Origin: Pedobacter sp. KBS0701
GTDB lineage: Bacteria; Bacteroidota; Bacteroidia; Sphingobacteriales; Sphingobacteriaceae
NCBI RefSeq assembly: GCF_005938645.2
Contig: NZ_CP042171.1
Span: forward strand, 4,340,001 to 4,404,000
Direction of reading: 5' to 3'
Length of the DNA stretch: 64,000 nucleotides
Positions 7,804 to 15,623 of the stretch are shown in pieces; position 1 is the first letter of the stretch, and each line of letters opens with the position of its first letter. The notes below the pieces were generated by a model. That model was given only the letters and a program-made list of their open reading frames with translations, had not been told where the DNA came from and did not search any database. The position numbers and the translations under genes are program-made.

Positions 7804-8433
7804 TTATTTGGCAAACGCCTCCTCCAAAGTTTTAACAGAATCAGCAGTTAACACAAGTACACCAGCGTTTAATACATCATAAGTATTTAAATCTGCCGCC
7901 GAGATTACTTTAGTTTTCTGAATGTTTCTGCTTGATAAATAGATATTATTATTTTGCGCAGGTAAAACCAATAAAGTTTTCTGTGTACCCACGTTTAACG
8001 CAGTCAATAAACTGGTATAGTTTTTAGTTTTAGCTGTATCGAAGTTGAAATCTTCTACAATTACCACGTTGTTATCTTTGGCTTTATAAGCTAAAGCAGA
8101 TTTACGTGCTAATGATTTTAATTTCTTGTTCAATTTAAAGCTATAATCACGTGGCTGAGGACCGAAAACACGACCACCACCGTTAAATAACGGAGATTTA
8201 ATGCTACCTGCTCTTGCACCACCTGTACCTTTTTGTTTGTATAGTTTACGAGTTGAACCAGCAATCTCATTACGTTGTTTAGATTTGTGAGTACCTTGAC
8301 GTTGATTAGCCAAATACTGTTTTACATCTAAATAAATCGCGTGGTCGTTAGGCTCGATACCAAATACCGATTCAGGAAGTTGCACCTTGGCACCTGTTTC
8401 TTTACCTGAAATGTTTAATACTTTAACTTCCAT
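7804..8433 (-). CDS. rplD: 50S ribosomal protein L4
   Basis: 209 residues. L4 reaches into the exit tunnel and in some bacteria represses its own operon. The tunnel loop KQKGTGGARAGSIKSPLFNG and the following GGRVFGPQPRDYSFKLNKK are conserved. Length is normal. It is 4 bases from rplC. Confidence 0.97.
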   Translation of the reverse strand: MEVKVLNISGKETGAKVQLPESVFGIEPNDHAIYLDVKQYLANQRQGTHKSKQRNEIAGSTRKLYKQKGTGGARAGSIKSPLFNGGGRVFGPQPRDYSFKLNKKLKSLARKSALAYKAKDNNVVIVEDFNFDTAKTKNYTSLLTALNVGTQKTLLVLPAQNNNIYLSSRNIQKTKVISAADLNTYDVLNAGVLVLTADSVKTLEEAFAK

Positions 8434-8437
8434 CTGA

Positions 8438-9055
8438 TTACTTGTCTAAGATTACGTAAGAACCTTTAGCTCCTGGAATGGAACCACTAACTACTAATAA
8501 GTTTTGCTCAGCATAAACTTTCAAAACCTGTAGGTTCTGAATTTTTACCCTGTCTCCACCTGTTCTTCCTGCCATGCGCATTCCTTTGAATACACGTGAT
8601 GGGAATGATGATGCTCCCAATGAACCTGGGGCACGTAAACGGTTATGCTGACCGTGAGTCTGCATACCAACACCGGCAAATCCGTGGCGTTTTACAACAC
8701 CTTGAAAACCTTTACCTTTTGAGGTACCTACAACATCAACAAAATCGCCTTCTGCGAATGCGTCAACGGTTACTACATCACCTAAATTAAGTGAAGTTGT
8801 AAACGAATCGAATTCTACCAGCTTGCGTTTCGGAGTTGTGTTTGCTTTCGCGAAATGGCCTTTTAACGGTTGAGTTGTGTTTTTCTCTTTTTTCTCATCG
8901 TAACCCAGTTGGATTGATGAATACCCGTCTTTTTCTTCGGTCTTTACTTGTGTAACTACACAAGGCCCAGCCTCGATTACCGTACAAGGAATGTTTCTTC
9001 CTTCGGCATCAAAGATACTGGTCATTCCTACTTTTTTTCCAATAATTCCTGACAT
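8438..9055 (-). CDS. rplC: 50S ribosomal protein L3
   Basis: 205 residues from the ATG at 9053-9055 (MSGIIGKKVGMTSIFD). The frame is open for 30 more codons upstream, but that part is the leader and begins inside the promoter, so the downstream ATG is chosen. L3 organises the peptidyl transferase region. The signature FAGVGMQTHGQHNRLRAPGS and the ending typical of L3 are present. It is the first gene of this transcription unit because rpsJ, its usual upstream neighbour, is 12.6 kb away. Confidence 0.97.
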   Translation of the reverse strand: MSGIIGKKVGMTSIFDAEGRNIPCTVIEAGPCVVTQVKTEEKDGYSSIQLGYDEKKEKNTTQPLKGHFAKANTTPKRKLVEFDSFTTSLNLGDVVTVDAFAEGDFVDVVGTSKGKGFQGVVKRHGFAGVGMQTHGQHNRLRAPGSLGASSFPSRVFKGMRMAGRTGGDRVKIQNLQVLKVYAEQNLLVVSGSIPGAKGSYVILDK

Positions 9056-9130
9056 TTTATCTTTTCTTTTTAACACCCATCGAAGCAGTAGGGCTTCGTT
9101 CAAGGTGGTTGTACATCCCCCGAAAGGGAC
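9056..9130 (-). promoter_or_regulatory. Structured 5' leader of rplC
   Basis: About 70 transcribed bases lie between the predicted start site and the rplC ATG. They contain a 6-bp stem CGAAGC/GCTTCG with a 6-base loop, extended by a second stem CACC/GGTG across an asymmetric internal loop, and a smaller CCC-TTTC-GGG hairpin just after the start site. The layout suits an autoregulatory ribosomal-protein leader, but this function is inference. Confidence 0.5.
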
Positions 9131-9132
9131 GG

Positions 9133-9162
9133 CAAAGATAGACAAGAATTATTAATTTTCAA
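9133..9162 (-). promoter_or_regulatory. Bacteroidota-type promoter for the rplC operon
   Basis: On the minus strand TTG is followed by exactly 19 bases and TATCTTTG, a full match to the TTG-N19-TAnnTTTG consensus for the Bacteroidota primary sigma factor. The -7 element covers 9133-9140 and the TTG 9160-9162. The spacer and upstream DNA are AT-rich. It explains how the S10 block can be expressed without rpsJ upstream. Confidence 0.85.
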
Positions 9163-9333
9163 ATAGTTAGCTAAATATTTTTTCAAATAAATTGCTGATA
9201 TGATGGGATTTAACCTGAAAAGGAAGGTTAATGGGCTGTTGGAGCATTTAAAGCAATAGCTATAAATTTGATTAAAAGCATTTTAGATCTTACTTAAGGT
9301 TTAAAAACACTTTAATTTGATCAATTTTTGCCT

Positions 9334-10590
9334 TTAGTATGGCTCTCCCAGTTTGGCTTTTATCCGCGGTAAAAGATCAAGTATTGCATTCTCACTACAA
9401 GCATATTTATAAATCTCGATAATCAGCGCATCGCTGCAGTTTATGGCATCAATTAAATTATCCTTAGCTAAAAAATATTGACATAATGCAGCATAAAAAA
9501 GCATAAACTCGCCTTCTGCAAATGCTGTTCGCTGTGGGAATGCTTCATCAAGGTTATGCTTTTTATTCAATAACTTTAAGCCCTTGTCCAATTCACCATC
9601 AACCATCGCGGCATGGGCCACATAAAGTCTTAAGTATAAGAAATCAGGAAAAAGCTGCATCCCCTTTTTAGCTATGGCATCAGCCTTTGTATGAAGTCCA
9701 AAAACTTTATATTGCAAAAATAATTCTGCGTAAAATAATGGCATATCGGGGTTTTTGATAAGAAAAGAATGAATCTGATTAAGACTTTCGACACTTTTGA
9801 CATCAAAAATCGACCCATATTCTTTGGCACATTCAATAATACGATCATCCAGTTCATCATTGAGGCTGTAAAGTCCGGAATCCACCTTTTGGTCCCAAAT
9901 TTCGGCAATATGATCTTTATTTAAGGTAGCGGCTTCGCTTTCCCCAAATTTATCACGGTAAGCGCCAGTGAAAGTGTAGTATATCAGCTTAAAACTTTGC
10001 TCTTTATCGTCTTCAATAATTTCATCATCCTCAAACTCATCTTCATAATAAAACAGATAATTACCCGCTCCAACATTTTTATCTAAGGTAGCCAGTATTT
10101 GCTTTATTTTGGCAGGATTATCATTTGGTCCAACAAAATATGCAGGTACGCCATCTTCTCCAAATTCGATATCAATTAACGGGATGTGATCATCGTCTTC
10201 TTCTAATATAAATTGTGTTATTGCCCAATCTTTATGTGGTTTAAAACCACAATCATTAGCAAAAGCTTCAGCACCATAGATGATATTATGTAATTTATCA
10301 TATTCTATTTCATCGCCCTGTATGTAATCCACACAATCTTCCAGTTCTTCTTCTGATACATTAAACTTAAAAGTAGTATCCTTAACCCCTAAGCATTTCA
10401 TATCTACAAGGTACATACCTAAGGTAAAATTCCCATTAGTATGCCTGCGGCTAACCATTGCATTTGCAAGACCCGCTTCTTCCCAATCGCGACTGATGTA
10501 ACAGTTACCCAACTCCAGTTCTCTAGCACGGGTTTTGATAAAATTCTCTGGTTTTTGAAACAGTTGAACAACTTTTCCAGATTTTGCCAT
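9334..10590 (-). CDS. Conserved protein of unknown function with a helical-repeat C-terminus
   Basis: 418 residues, cytosolic (no signal or membrane segment). I do not know its function. The N-terminal half (about 20-110) has the pattern ELGNCYISRDWEEAGLANAM then GNFTLGMYLVDMKCLGVKDT, which I recall from uncharacterised proteins in many Bacteroidota. A very acidic middle (EDEFEDDEIIEDDKE, about 185-200) separates it from a C-terminal half (about 270-400) of helix pairs that looks like tetratricopeptide-type repeats (PLFYAELFLQYKVFGLHTKA, LYLRLYVAHAAMVDGELDKG). It is alone, 279 bases from rplC and on the same strand. SEC-C or TPR-fused relatives are possible alternatives. Confidence 0.8.
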   Translation of the reverse strand: MAKSGKVVQLFQKPENFIKTRARELELGNCYISRDWEEAGLANAMVSRRHTNGNFTLGMYLVDMKCLGVKDTTFKFNVSEEELEDCVDYIQGDEIEYDKLHNIIYGAEAFANDCGFKPHKDWAITQFILEEDDDHIPLIDIEFGEDGVPAYFVGPNDNPAKIKQILATLDKNVGAGNYLFYYEDEFEDDEIIEDDKEQSFKLIYYTFTGAYRDKFGESEAATLNKDHIAEIWDQKVDSGLYSLNDELDDRIIECAKEYGSIFDVKSVESLNQIHSFLIKNPDMPLFYAELFLQYKVFGLHTKADAIAKKGMQLFPDFLYLRLYVAHAAMVDGELDKGLKLLNKKHNLDEAFPQRTAFAEGEFMLFYAALCQYFLAKDNLIDAINCSDALIIEIYKYACSENAILDLLPRIKAKLGEPY

Positions 10591-10672
10591 TAGATTTAAT
10601 TTTAAGCCACAATTTTACGCGTTTAAATTAAAATCTTAATAGTTTTTTCAATAAAATAATTTTTAAACCAAG

Positions 10673-11068
10673 TTAATGTGCCAAACCACCATTTAAACTG
10701 ATGGTTATGATGGTTAAAATGATGATCCCAATCAGTACATAAAGGTAATCGCGTTCTATTAAAAAGCTGAAGATAGCAAAAACAATGCGTGCAATCGGCG
10801 TAAAAATAAGCATCAGGATACCAAACTGCACAATGGCATCGCCCTGGAAAGTTAATACACCTTTAAAAATTGCAGCTATGGAAGAAAAATTGTTTAGTTC
10901 GGGTTTAAAAACTTTATAGTTGGTAAAAGCCCCTTTATTATGAATGAGGAAAATGGCGCCACCGATTAATACAATGCTCATTGAAATAATTACGCCCGCC
11001 CGCAGAAGTGTACCCAGAATTACCTGGATATCTTTATCGTTCAGATTTTCTTTTTTTGCTGTATCCAT
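10673..11068 (-). CDS. DUF1634 family small membrane protein
   Basis: 131 residues with three hydrophobic spans (about 25-45, 78-98 and 107-126). The layout and the start NDKDIQVILGTLLRAGVIIS are those of DUF1634 proteins, which are regularly encoded beside TauE/SafE exporters. Its start overlaps the exporter's stop by one base, so the two are co-translated. A helper or subunit role in export is inferred from this association only. Confidence 0.85.
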   Translation of the reverse strand: MDTAKKENLNDKDIQVILGTLLRAGVIISMSIVLIGGAIFLIHNKGAFTNYKVFKPELNNFSSIAAIFKGVLTFQGDAIVQFGILMLIFTPIARIVFAIFSFLIERDYLYVLIGIIILTIITISLNGGLAH

Positions 11069-11901
11069 TATAATCCGCTTATTCCTTTATAAATCATCTG
11101 CAGGGCTAAAAAGGCCACTACTATTGCAAATACAATTTTCAGTTTATCGGTTTTGGTCCTTAATAAAACTTTAGATCCTAAAGAAGCACCTGTTAAAACC
11201 CCGATACATACCGGCATAGCAATACCTGGATCAATTTGCCCGCGGTGCAGGTACACCACCGCACTAGCTGCAGCGGTAACGCCCATCATAAAATTGCTTG
11301 TGGTGGTTGATACCTTAAAGGGTAAACGCATAATGTTATCCATCGCAATTACTTTTAGGGCTCCGCTCCCGATACCCAGCAAACCAGACAATGTTCCTGC
11401 AAAAAGCATCATCAGAAAACCGCCTGGTACATGTTTTACAGCATAAGGATGATCAATGCCTTTATCAGGAAACGAGCCGTTCAGTTTAAAAAATTTGGCC
11501 CATTTATCGGTATCATCCAAAGTGGTATGGTCTACCTTCTTCTTTAAAGTCATGATGGCAGAAAAGATGAGGATGCAGCCAAAAAGAATGGCAATGTAAT
11601 TGGCATTTAGATAAACAGCCACTATTGCTCCGCAAACCGCCCCTATTGTGGTCGCGATTTCCAAAAACATCCCGATCCGGATATTCGTGATACCCTCTTT
11701 TACATAAGCTGCAGCCGACCCTGATGAGGTAGCAATTACCGAAACAATAGATGCGCCAATGGCATAATGAATATCAACACCCAGGGCCAAAGTAAGCAAT
11801 GGAATAATAATTACACCACCGCCTAAACCGGTTAGCGAGCCTAATAATCCGGCTAAAAAGGCACCTAATAAAACGATAAGTGTAAACAGCAATACCGACA
11901 T
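11068..11901 (-). CDS. TauE/SafE family sulfite/organosulfonate exporter
   Basis: 277 residues, about eight membrane spans. The N-terminal repeat GLLGSLTGLGGGVIIIPLL and the second internal repeat (LSGLLGIGSGALKVIAMD) are the two-fold glycine-rich halves of TauE/SafE transporters. These export sulfite, sulfoacetate or related anions; the substrate cannot be read here. It forms a one-base-overlap pair with the DUF1634 gene. A -7 promoter element ends 5 bases before the ATG. Confidence 0.9.
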   Translation of the reverse strand: MSVLLFTLIVLLGAFLAGLLGSLTGLGGGVIIIPLLTLALGVDIHYAIGASIVSVIATSSGSAAAYVKEGITNIRIGMFLEIATTIGAVCGAIVAVYLNANYIAILFGCILIFSAIMTLKKKVDHTTLDDTDKWAKFFKLNGSFPDKGIDHPYAVKHVPGGFLMMLFAGTLSGLLGIGSGALKVIAMDNIMRLPFKVSTTTSNFMMGVTAAASAVVYLHRGQIDPGIAMPVCIGVLTGASLGSKVLLRTKTDKLKIVFAIVVAFLALQMIYKGISGL

Positions 11902-11906
11902 GCGGG

Positions 11907-11914
11907 CAAATATA
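11907..11914 (-). promoter_or_regulatory. -7 promoter element abutting the TauE start codon
   Basis: TATATTTG on the minus strand matches TAnnTTTG and is followed by CCCGC and then the ATG. With the usual 4-6 bases from this box to the transcription start, the mRNA would begin at or next to the start codon. No clear TTG is seen 19-21 bases upstream. Confidence 0.5.
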
Positions 11915-12000
11915 ATGTACTGTTTTTGCCTAAACGAAGGATTAAAGGAATAAAATAAAGTCTATATGTTATATGGATGATGTAAGATGGAGGTGGAAAA

Positions 12001-12240
12001 TGGAAAGGCGTACAGGAGATGCCAATAATGCAAAGGAGATTTAATGGTATGGCGTAACTAGACTATACGGATTTGGTTAGCAGTAATTTTATATGATATA
12101 CGGTAACAATATTTTTCGAAGGCCCGCCAACTGCCATCATTATTTATTTTATATTTATCCAAAGCATATTTCTCGGGATTTTCACTAAGCGCAATTACAT
12201 TGCTTTAGACTCTTTAAAATATGCCATACTAGTGCGTGAT
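12001..12240 (-). pseudogene. Remnant of a ParE/RelE-type toxin gene
   Basis: One minus-strand frame reads ALSENPEKYALDKYKINNDG then SWRAFEKYCYRISYKIT and NQIRIV, an in-frame TAG (12058-12060), and LRHTIKSPLHY. This is the C-terminal pattern of ParE/RelE superfamily toxins (YRISYKV...IRILRVRHT..P). The N-terminal third is out of frame or lost and there is an internal stop, so no functional toxin can be made. It lies just behind a matching antitoxin remnant. Confidence 0.65.
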
Positions 12241-12305
12241 GAACTTATTGATTTAACAATCAAAAACCTTTTTTAGTTCTAATCTTCCTCTATAATTCCA
12301 AACAA

Positions 12306-12511
12306 CTACCATTTAATGGCTTCGGCTTTCAACTGATCAGCAGAAATAAAGTTTCCCTTTTCAATTTCAGAAGTCCCTTCTTCCAGATCGGCATTATACT
12401 GCTCCAGGGCTTGAGGCTTATCAACATTATAATTTAAGCCTAAAGCATCTAAAACAGACTTAACAGCTTTTCTGATTTCTTATTATCGATATTTAAAGTT
12501 AAAGTGATTAT
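12306..12511 (-). pseudogene. Remnant of the partner antitoxin gene
   Basis: The minus strand reads ITLTLNIDNKKSEK, then shifts frame and continues AVKSVLDALGLNYNVDKPQA to a final ADQLKAEAIKW and TAG. One missing A in GAAAAGCTG would restore the frame. The likely start codon is ATA (12509-12511) in place of ATG. The layout (short beta strand, helix, acidic tail) is like small Bacteroidota antitoxins of the DUF2683 kind. Antitoxin-then-toxin order fits a ParE/RelE module. Confidence 0.6.
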
Positions 12512-12576
12512 AAAAATAAAAGGCAGAATTGTTTGATTGTTGAGATTGTTTTATTGTCAATTTTTGTTGAGCTTAA

Positions 12577-13170
12577 TTAAGATTTATAATAAAGCTTACT
12601 TTCTTTATTTACATCAACATCCCGGAAACTTTCCAACAGCTCAAAAGCAATTTGCCTAACTGTTTCGGCTATTGGAGAAATCGTTGATTTGTTGCCATTG
12701 GCATCTTTAACCGTCCAGCCTGAAGTATTTAGAGACAGTGGATTGGAACTGGCCAGCGATTTTATTATTTTAGCTCTGGTAAAAGGTAAACCATCAGAAT
12801 CAATAATTACTTTTTTATTGTTCCACCAGTTTTCTTGTGTCACGGCTTTTAAAGCAGCATGGTCTAACCTGGCGACATAGCCCCAACCCTTTCCCGCACT
12901 GTGCTCCAGTTTTAATAAGCCAATAAAATTGGTGAGGCTTTTGGAGTTGTAAATCTCAGAACTGCAATACAGCTCAAGATGACTTAATTTAAGCTGACTC
13001 ACCAATGCTTTTGAATGATCAGCGTTATGGAAAATCACGGCAATTTTTTCGGCAATTGATGGAATAACAATATCAGTTCCGTTATCGTACTCAACACAAA
13101 GTATTTCTATCGCTCTTAATTGTTGTTGCAACAGCGAAACCAATTCAGGTTTATTCGGAATGGTCTTCAT
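12577..13170 (-). CDS. Hypothetical protein of a widespread family of unknown function
   Basis: 197 residues, soluble. An N-terminal helical part (ELVSLLQQQLRAIEILCVEY then IAEKIAVIFHNADHSKALVSQL) is followed by WWNNKKVIIDSDGLPFTRAKI and a C-terminal helix (TVRQIAFELLESF). I recall this order (helical repeat, WW-N-x-x-V-I, FTR) from unnamed proteins scattered through bacterial genomes, often in accessory regions; no function is known to me. It ends 65 bases before the antitoxin remnant and starts 9 bases after the prephenate dehydrogenase gene, so it may be co-transcribed with it. Confidence 0.7.
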   Translation of the reverse strand: MKTIPNKPELVSLLQQQLRAIEILCVEYDNGTDIVIPSIAEKIAVIFHNADHSKALVSQLKLSHLELYCSSEIYNSKSLTNFIGLLKLEHSAGKGWGYVARLDHAALKAVTQENWWNNKKVIIDSDGLPFTRAKIIKSLASSNPLSLNTSGWTVKDANGNKSTISPIAETVRQIAFELLESFRDVDVNKESKLYYKS

Positions 13171-13179
13171 CCTTAATAG

Positions 13180-14436
13180 CTACTTACCTAATCGCTTAAT
13201 CATCTCTGCACTTAAATCCCTACCATCATTTAAACGGTTCGCGAAAAATGACTTGGCAGCTTCGAAATGTTCTTTGTAACCTTTTAAATCGCCATAACCA
13301 ATAATCGATGCCCATTCGTGCACAGCAGTATGGAATTCCAAATCGTCGCCACGGATAGATTTATCATATAAAGCGGTATTAATCGACTCTTCCAGCATTT
13401 CTTTGTTCTTAAAAAGATATTCGGCAATACCCAATCTCAGTTTAAAAGGTGGTGTTTGGCAGATCAGGTTATCGTAAGGGTTTACGCCCATTTTATACCA
13501 GGCATATACCATACTCAGCAAACTTAAATGCGAATTAGGTTTTTGTTTATGGCTGGCATCCGATAGACTGAATTCTTTCATGATGTTATCGTCCAATAGT
13601 AGAAGCGACCTACTTTCATGAAAAACGAAATCGCGGGCCGCGTAAATTTTTTTCCTGAATTCGGTTTCATTTTCACAGATCATCAGTTTAAACAGTTCAG
13701 ATTCTGCCTGGGCATAATATTTCACCTGTTTTTGTGCATAAGGGTTTAAAATGGCCAAACCTGCATAAATGTGAGATTTATAGCTGAAAATTCTGAGCGT
13801 GGTCAATATTTTCACGTTATCGATTCCACCTGCATAGGCAGGATTATCCCAGGGGAAGAAACCGGCATTTTTCCAGGCAGAGCCCATGCTCTCGAAGCCC
13901 ATGTGCGTTACAGCCTGTGTATCGGCCACGATACGGTCGTGTTCCCTATAATCGTCCATTTCAATAATGTTCGATTTTAAAGATTTATAAACCTCAAGGG
14001 CCTGCGCATAAACTTCATCTGTAGCACGATGACGTACCACCACAAGCGTTTGCCCCTCAGGACTAAAAGCAGGACCATGTAAAGAATGGCAGGTTACAAT
14101 CTGGGTATCGTTTGGAAGGTATTTTTCAAAAGCCGCAATTTCCGGATGCTTAACTGATGTCTGGCCAGAAACAATTGCACCATATTTAGTAGAACGTGCA
14201 AAAACGGCTACCACTTCATCAATTTTTTCGGCTTCAACGCAATAGATGATAAAGTCAGATTTACGTGCTACCTCATGGCCATCAATTAAAACTTCGATTC
14301 CTTTTGGCTCCAGCTCATTTTTTAAATCTGCAAAACGCAAAGGCATATCTGCCCCAAATACTTTATAACCTGCATTTATAAACGATACAGCGTACAATTT
14401 GCCCATATCGCCTAAACCAATAATTCCTATTTGCAT
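13180..14436 (-). CDS. Prephenate dehydrogenase, fungal TYR1-like type
   Basis: 418 residues. Predicted to oxidise and decarboxylate prephenate to 4-hydroxyphenylpyruvate for tyrosine synthesis. The dinucleotide-binding loop is GLGDMG (residues 7-12). Segments ARKSDFIIYCVEAEKI, GQTSVKHPEIAAFEKYLPND, HSLHGPAFSPEGQ, ADTQAVTHMGFESMGSAW, GGIDNVKILTTLRIFSYKSH and PNSHLSLLSMVYAWYKMG closely match my memory of yeast Tyr1p (for example HSLHGPKVNTEGQ and ADTQAVTHAAFLSMGSAW). The usual bacterial TyrA is about 280-370 residues and far less similar. No chorismate mutase or ACT domain is visible. A -7 box ends 4 bases before the ATG. Confidence 0.85.
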   Translation of the reverse strand: MQIGIIGLGDMGKLYAVSFINAGYKVFGADMPLRFADLKNELEPKGIEVLIDGHEVARKSDFIIYCVEAEKIDEVVAVFARSTKYGAIVSGQTSVKHPEIAAFEKYLPNDTQIVTCHSLHGPAFSPEGQTLVVVRHRATDEVYAQALEVYKSLKSNIIEMDDYREHDRIVADTQAVTHMGFESMGSAWKNAGFFPWDNPAYAGGIDNVKILTTLRIFSYKSHIYAGLAILNPYAQKQVKYYAQAESELFKLMICENETEFRKKIYAARDFVFHESRSLLLLDDNIMKEFSLSDASHKQKPNSHLSLLSMVYAWYKMGVNPYDNLICQTPPFKLRLGIAEYLFKNKEMLEESINTALYDKSIRGDDLEFHTAVHEWASIIGYGDLKGYKEHFEAAKSFFANRLNDGRDLSAEMIKRLGK

Positions 14437-14440
14437 AAAA

Positions 14441-14448
14441 CAAATGTA
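14441..14448 (-). promoter_or_regulatory. -7 promoter element abutting the prephenate dehydrogenase start
   Basis: TACATTTG on the minus strand matches TAnnTTTG and is followed by TTTT and the ATG. The transcript would start at about the start codon. The 172-base divergent spacer to the next gene holds nothing else I can name. Confidence 0.45.
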
Positions 14449-14608
14449 ACCTATCGCAAATAATTTTATAATAAAACTTAGATAAAATTGTTATTTAACA
14501 TGTTAAACACAAATATTTTTGTTCTACCGTTCCTAAACTTAACTTAAAAATATTAAACGGGAAATAGATAAAAATGTAGTTTTACATTCAAACACCTATA
14601 TTTAAACT

Positions 14609-15220
14609 ATGCAGAAAATTAAACACATCCTATTTTTTTTAGGCGCTATGCTATTTTTAAACGTTGCGTTTGGGCAGGTTAAGCCAGACACGACGAAGAA
14701 TACAGACCCTTCGTTAAACGGGCAGTATAACTTTATGTTATCGAAATCTAAAAGTTTGTATGGCGCAAGGCTGATTAATCCGAGCCGGTTATCTTCTTTA
14801 TGGAAAAGTGTTAACGACACGCTGAAAAAGGAACGCAAGCAATTGCAGGAAGCCAGGCAGGAAATTAAAGCACAGGCCGGCAATATTTCGAGTTTAAAAG
14901 GTGAAGTAACCGGAAAAGAAAACTCGCTGGCCAACGCTACCGCTTCGGTTAACGAAATTAAGTTTTTAGGAATTGCCTTTGATAAAGGCACTTATAATAC
15001 CATTGTGTGGACAATTATTATTGTGTTAGGCATAGGTTTAGCCTTTGTTATTTTCCAATCTGGCAAATTAAGGCACGAAGCAAAGTACAGAACAGCACTT
15101 TACCAGGAAGTAGCCGATGAATTTCAGGCGCATAAAGTAAAGGCAAAAGATAAAGAAATGAAACTTGCCCGTGAGCTTCAGGACGAACGGAATAAATGGG
15201 ACGAAGGCAGGGGAAGATAA
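14609..15220 (+). CDS. Signal-peptide, single-membrane-span coiled-coil protein, function unknown
   Basis: 203 residues. A signal peptide (about 1-23, ending VAFGQ) is followed by a periplasmic coiled coil (LKKERKQLQEARQEIKAQ, about 70-115), one membrane span (TIVWTIIIVLGIGLAFVIFQ, about 129-150) and a charged cytoplasmic coiled-coil tail (about 155-203). I recall this layout from Bacteroidota proteins sometimes labelled as a tRNA methyltransferase; nothing here supports that, since no methyltransferase fold or motif can be seen. The gene is divergent from the prephenate dehydrogenase gene. A role in envelope organisation is possible but unproven. Confidence 0.8.
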   Translation: MQKIKHILFFLGAMLFLNVAFGQVKPDTTKNTDPSLNGQYNFMLSKSKSLYGARLINPSRLSSLWKSVNDTLKKERKQLQEARQEIKAQAGNISSLKGEVTGKENSLANATASVNEIKFLGIAFDKGTYNTIVWTIIIVLGIGLAFVIFQSGKLRHEAKYRTALYQEVADEFQAHKVKAKDKEMKLARELQDERNKWDEGRGR

Positions 15221-15297
15221 AAGATTAACCACAGATGCAAAGATCAACACGAAGAAATTTGCTTGCATCTGTAACAATCATTAGATTATTCGAATTA

Positions 15298-15322
15298 GTG
15301 TCAGATGGCAACATTCTGACAC
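15298..15322. repeat. Palindrome GTGTCAGA...TCTGACAC
   Basis: Perfect 8-bp arms around 9 bases; the inside reads TGGCAACAT. A near relative with the core TCAGATGGTAACATCTGA is at 42038-42055. Both lie in gene-free DNA. It seems to be a small dispersed palindrome family. Confidence 0.6.
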
Positions 15323-15427
15323 CACTGGTTGTATCAGAAACAAAGTTTGTCATCCTGAGGGTTAATTATTTCATAAAATCAATATAAAACACAGATCTTT
15401 TTGGCAAAATAGTAGGCAGCGTGAGAT

Positions 15428-15496
15428 CGTCATTCCCAACTCGATTGGGAATCGTAGTGCAAGCGCTTTAAGATTCCCGCATGCGCGGGAATGACG
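15428..15496. repeat. REP-like double hairpin (GTCATTCCC...GGGAATGAC)
   Basis: Two hairpins, ATTCCCAA-CTCGA-TTGGGAAT and ATTCCCGC-ATGC-GCGGGAAT, stand side by side and are framed by the outer inverted pair CGTCATTCCC and GGGAATGACG. A single-hairpin relative with the same CGTCATTCCCAA arm is at 56692-56724. The stretch 15221-15623 between convergent genes contains this unit, the palindrome before it, and the start of a TGTCATCCTGAG repeat at 15346, but no gene. Confidence 0.75.
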
Positions 15497-15623
15497 ACCA
15501 TTCTGTTGGAGCCTGTCAATGATAGCTGCAGCGACATTTGGCAACCTGAACTCAATCAAAGCCAAATCCAGTTCCTTCAATTGATGAATTGCGAGTGGTT
15601 TATTTTACCTAAAAACTACAGCT

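Noticed and set aside
14602..14991. 129-codon minus-strand open frame overlapping the coiled-coil protein gene
   Set aside because: The plus-strand gene has a signal peptide, coiled coil and membrane span; the minus frame has no start context or family.
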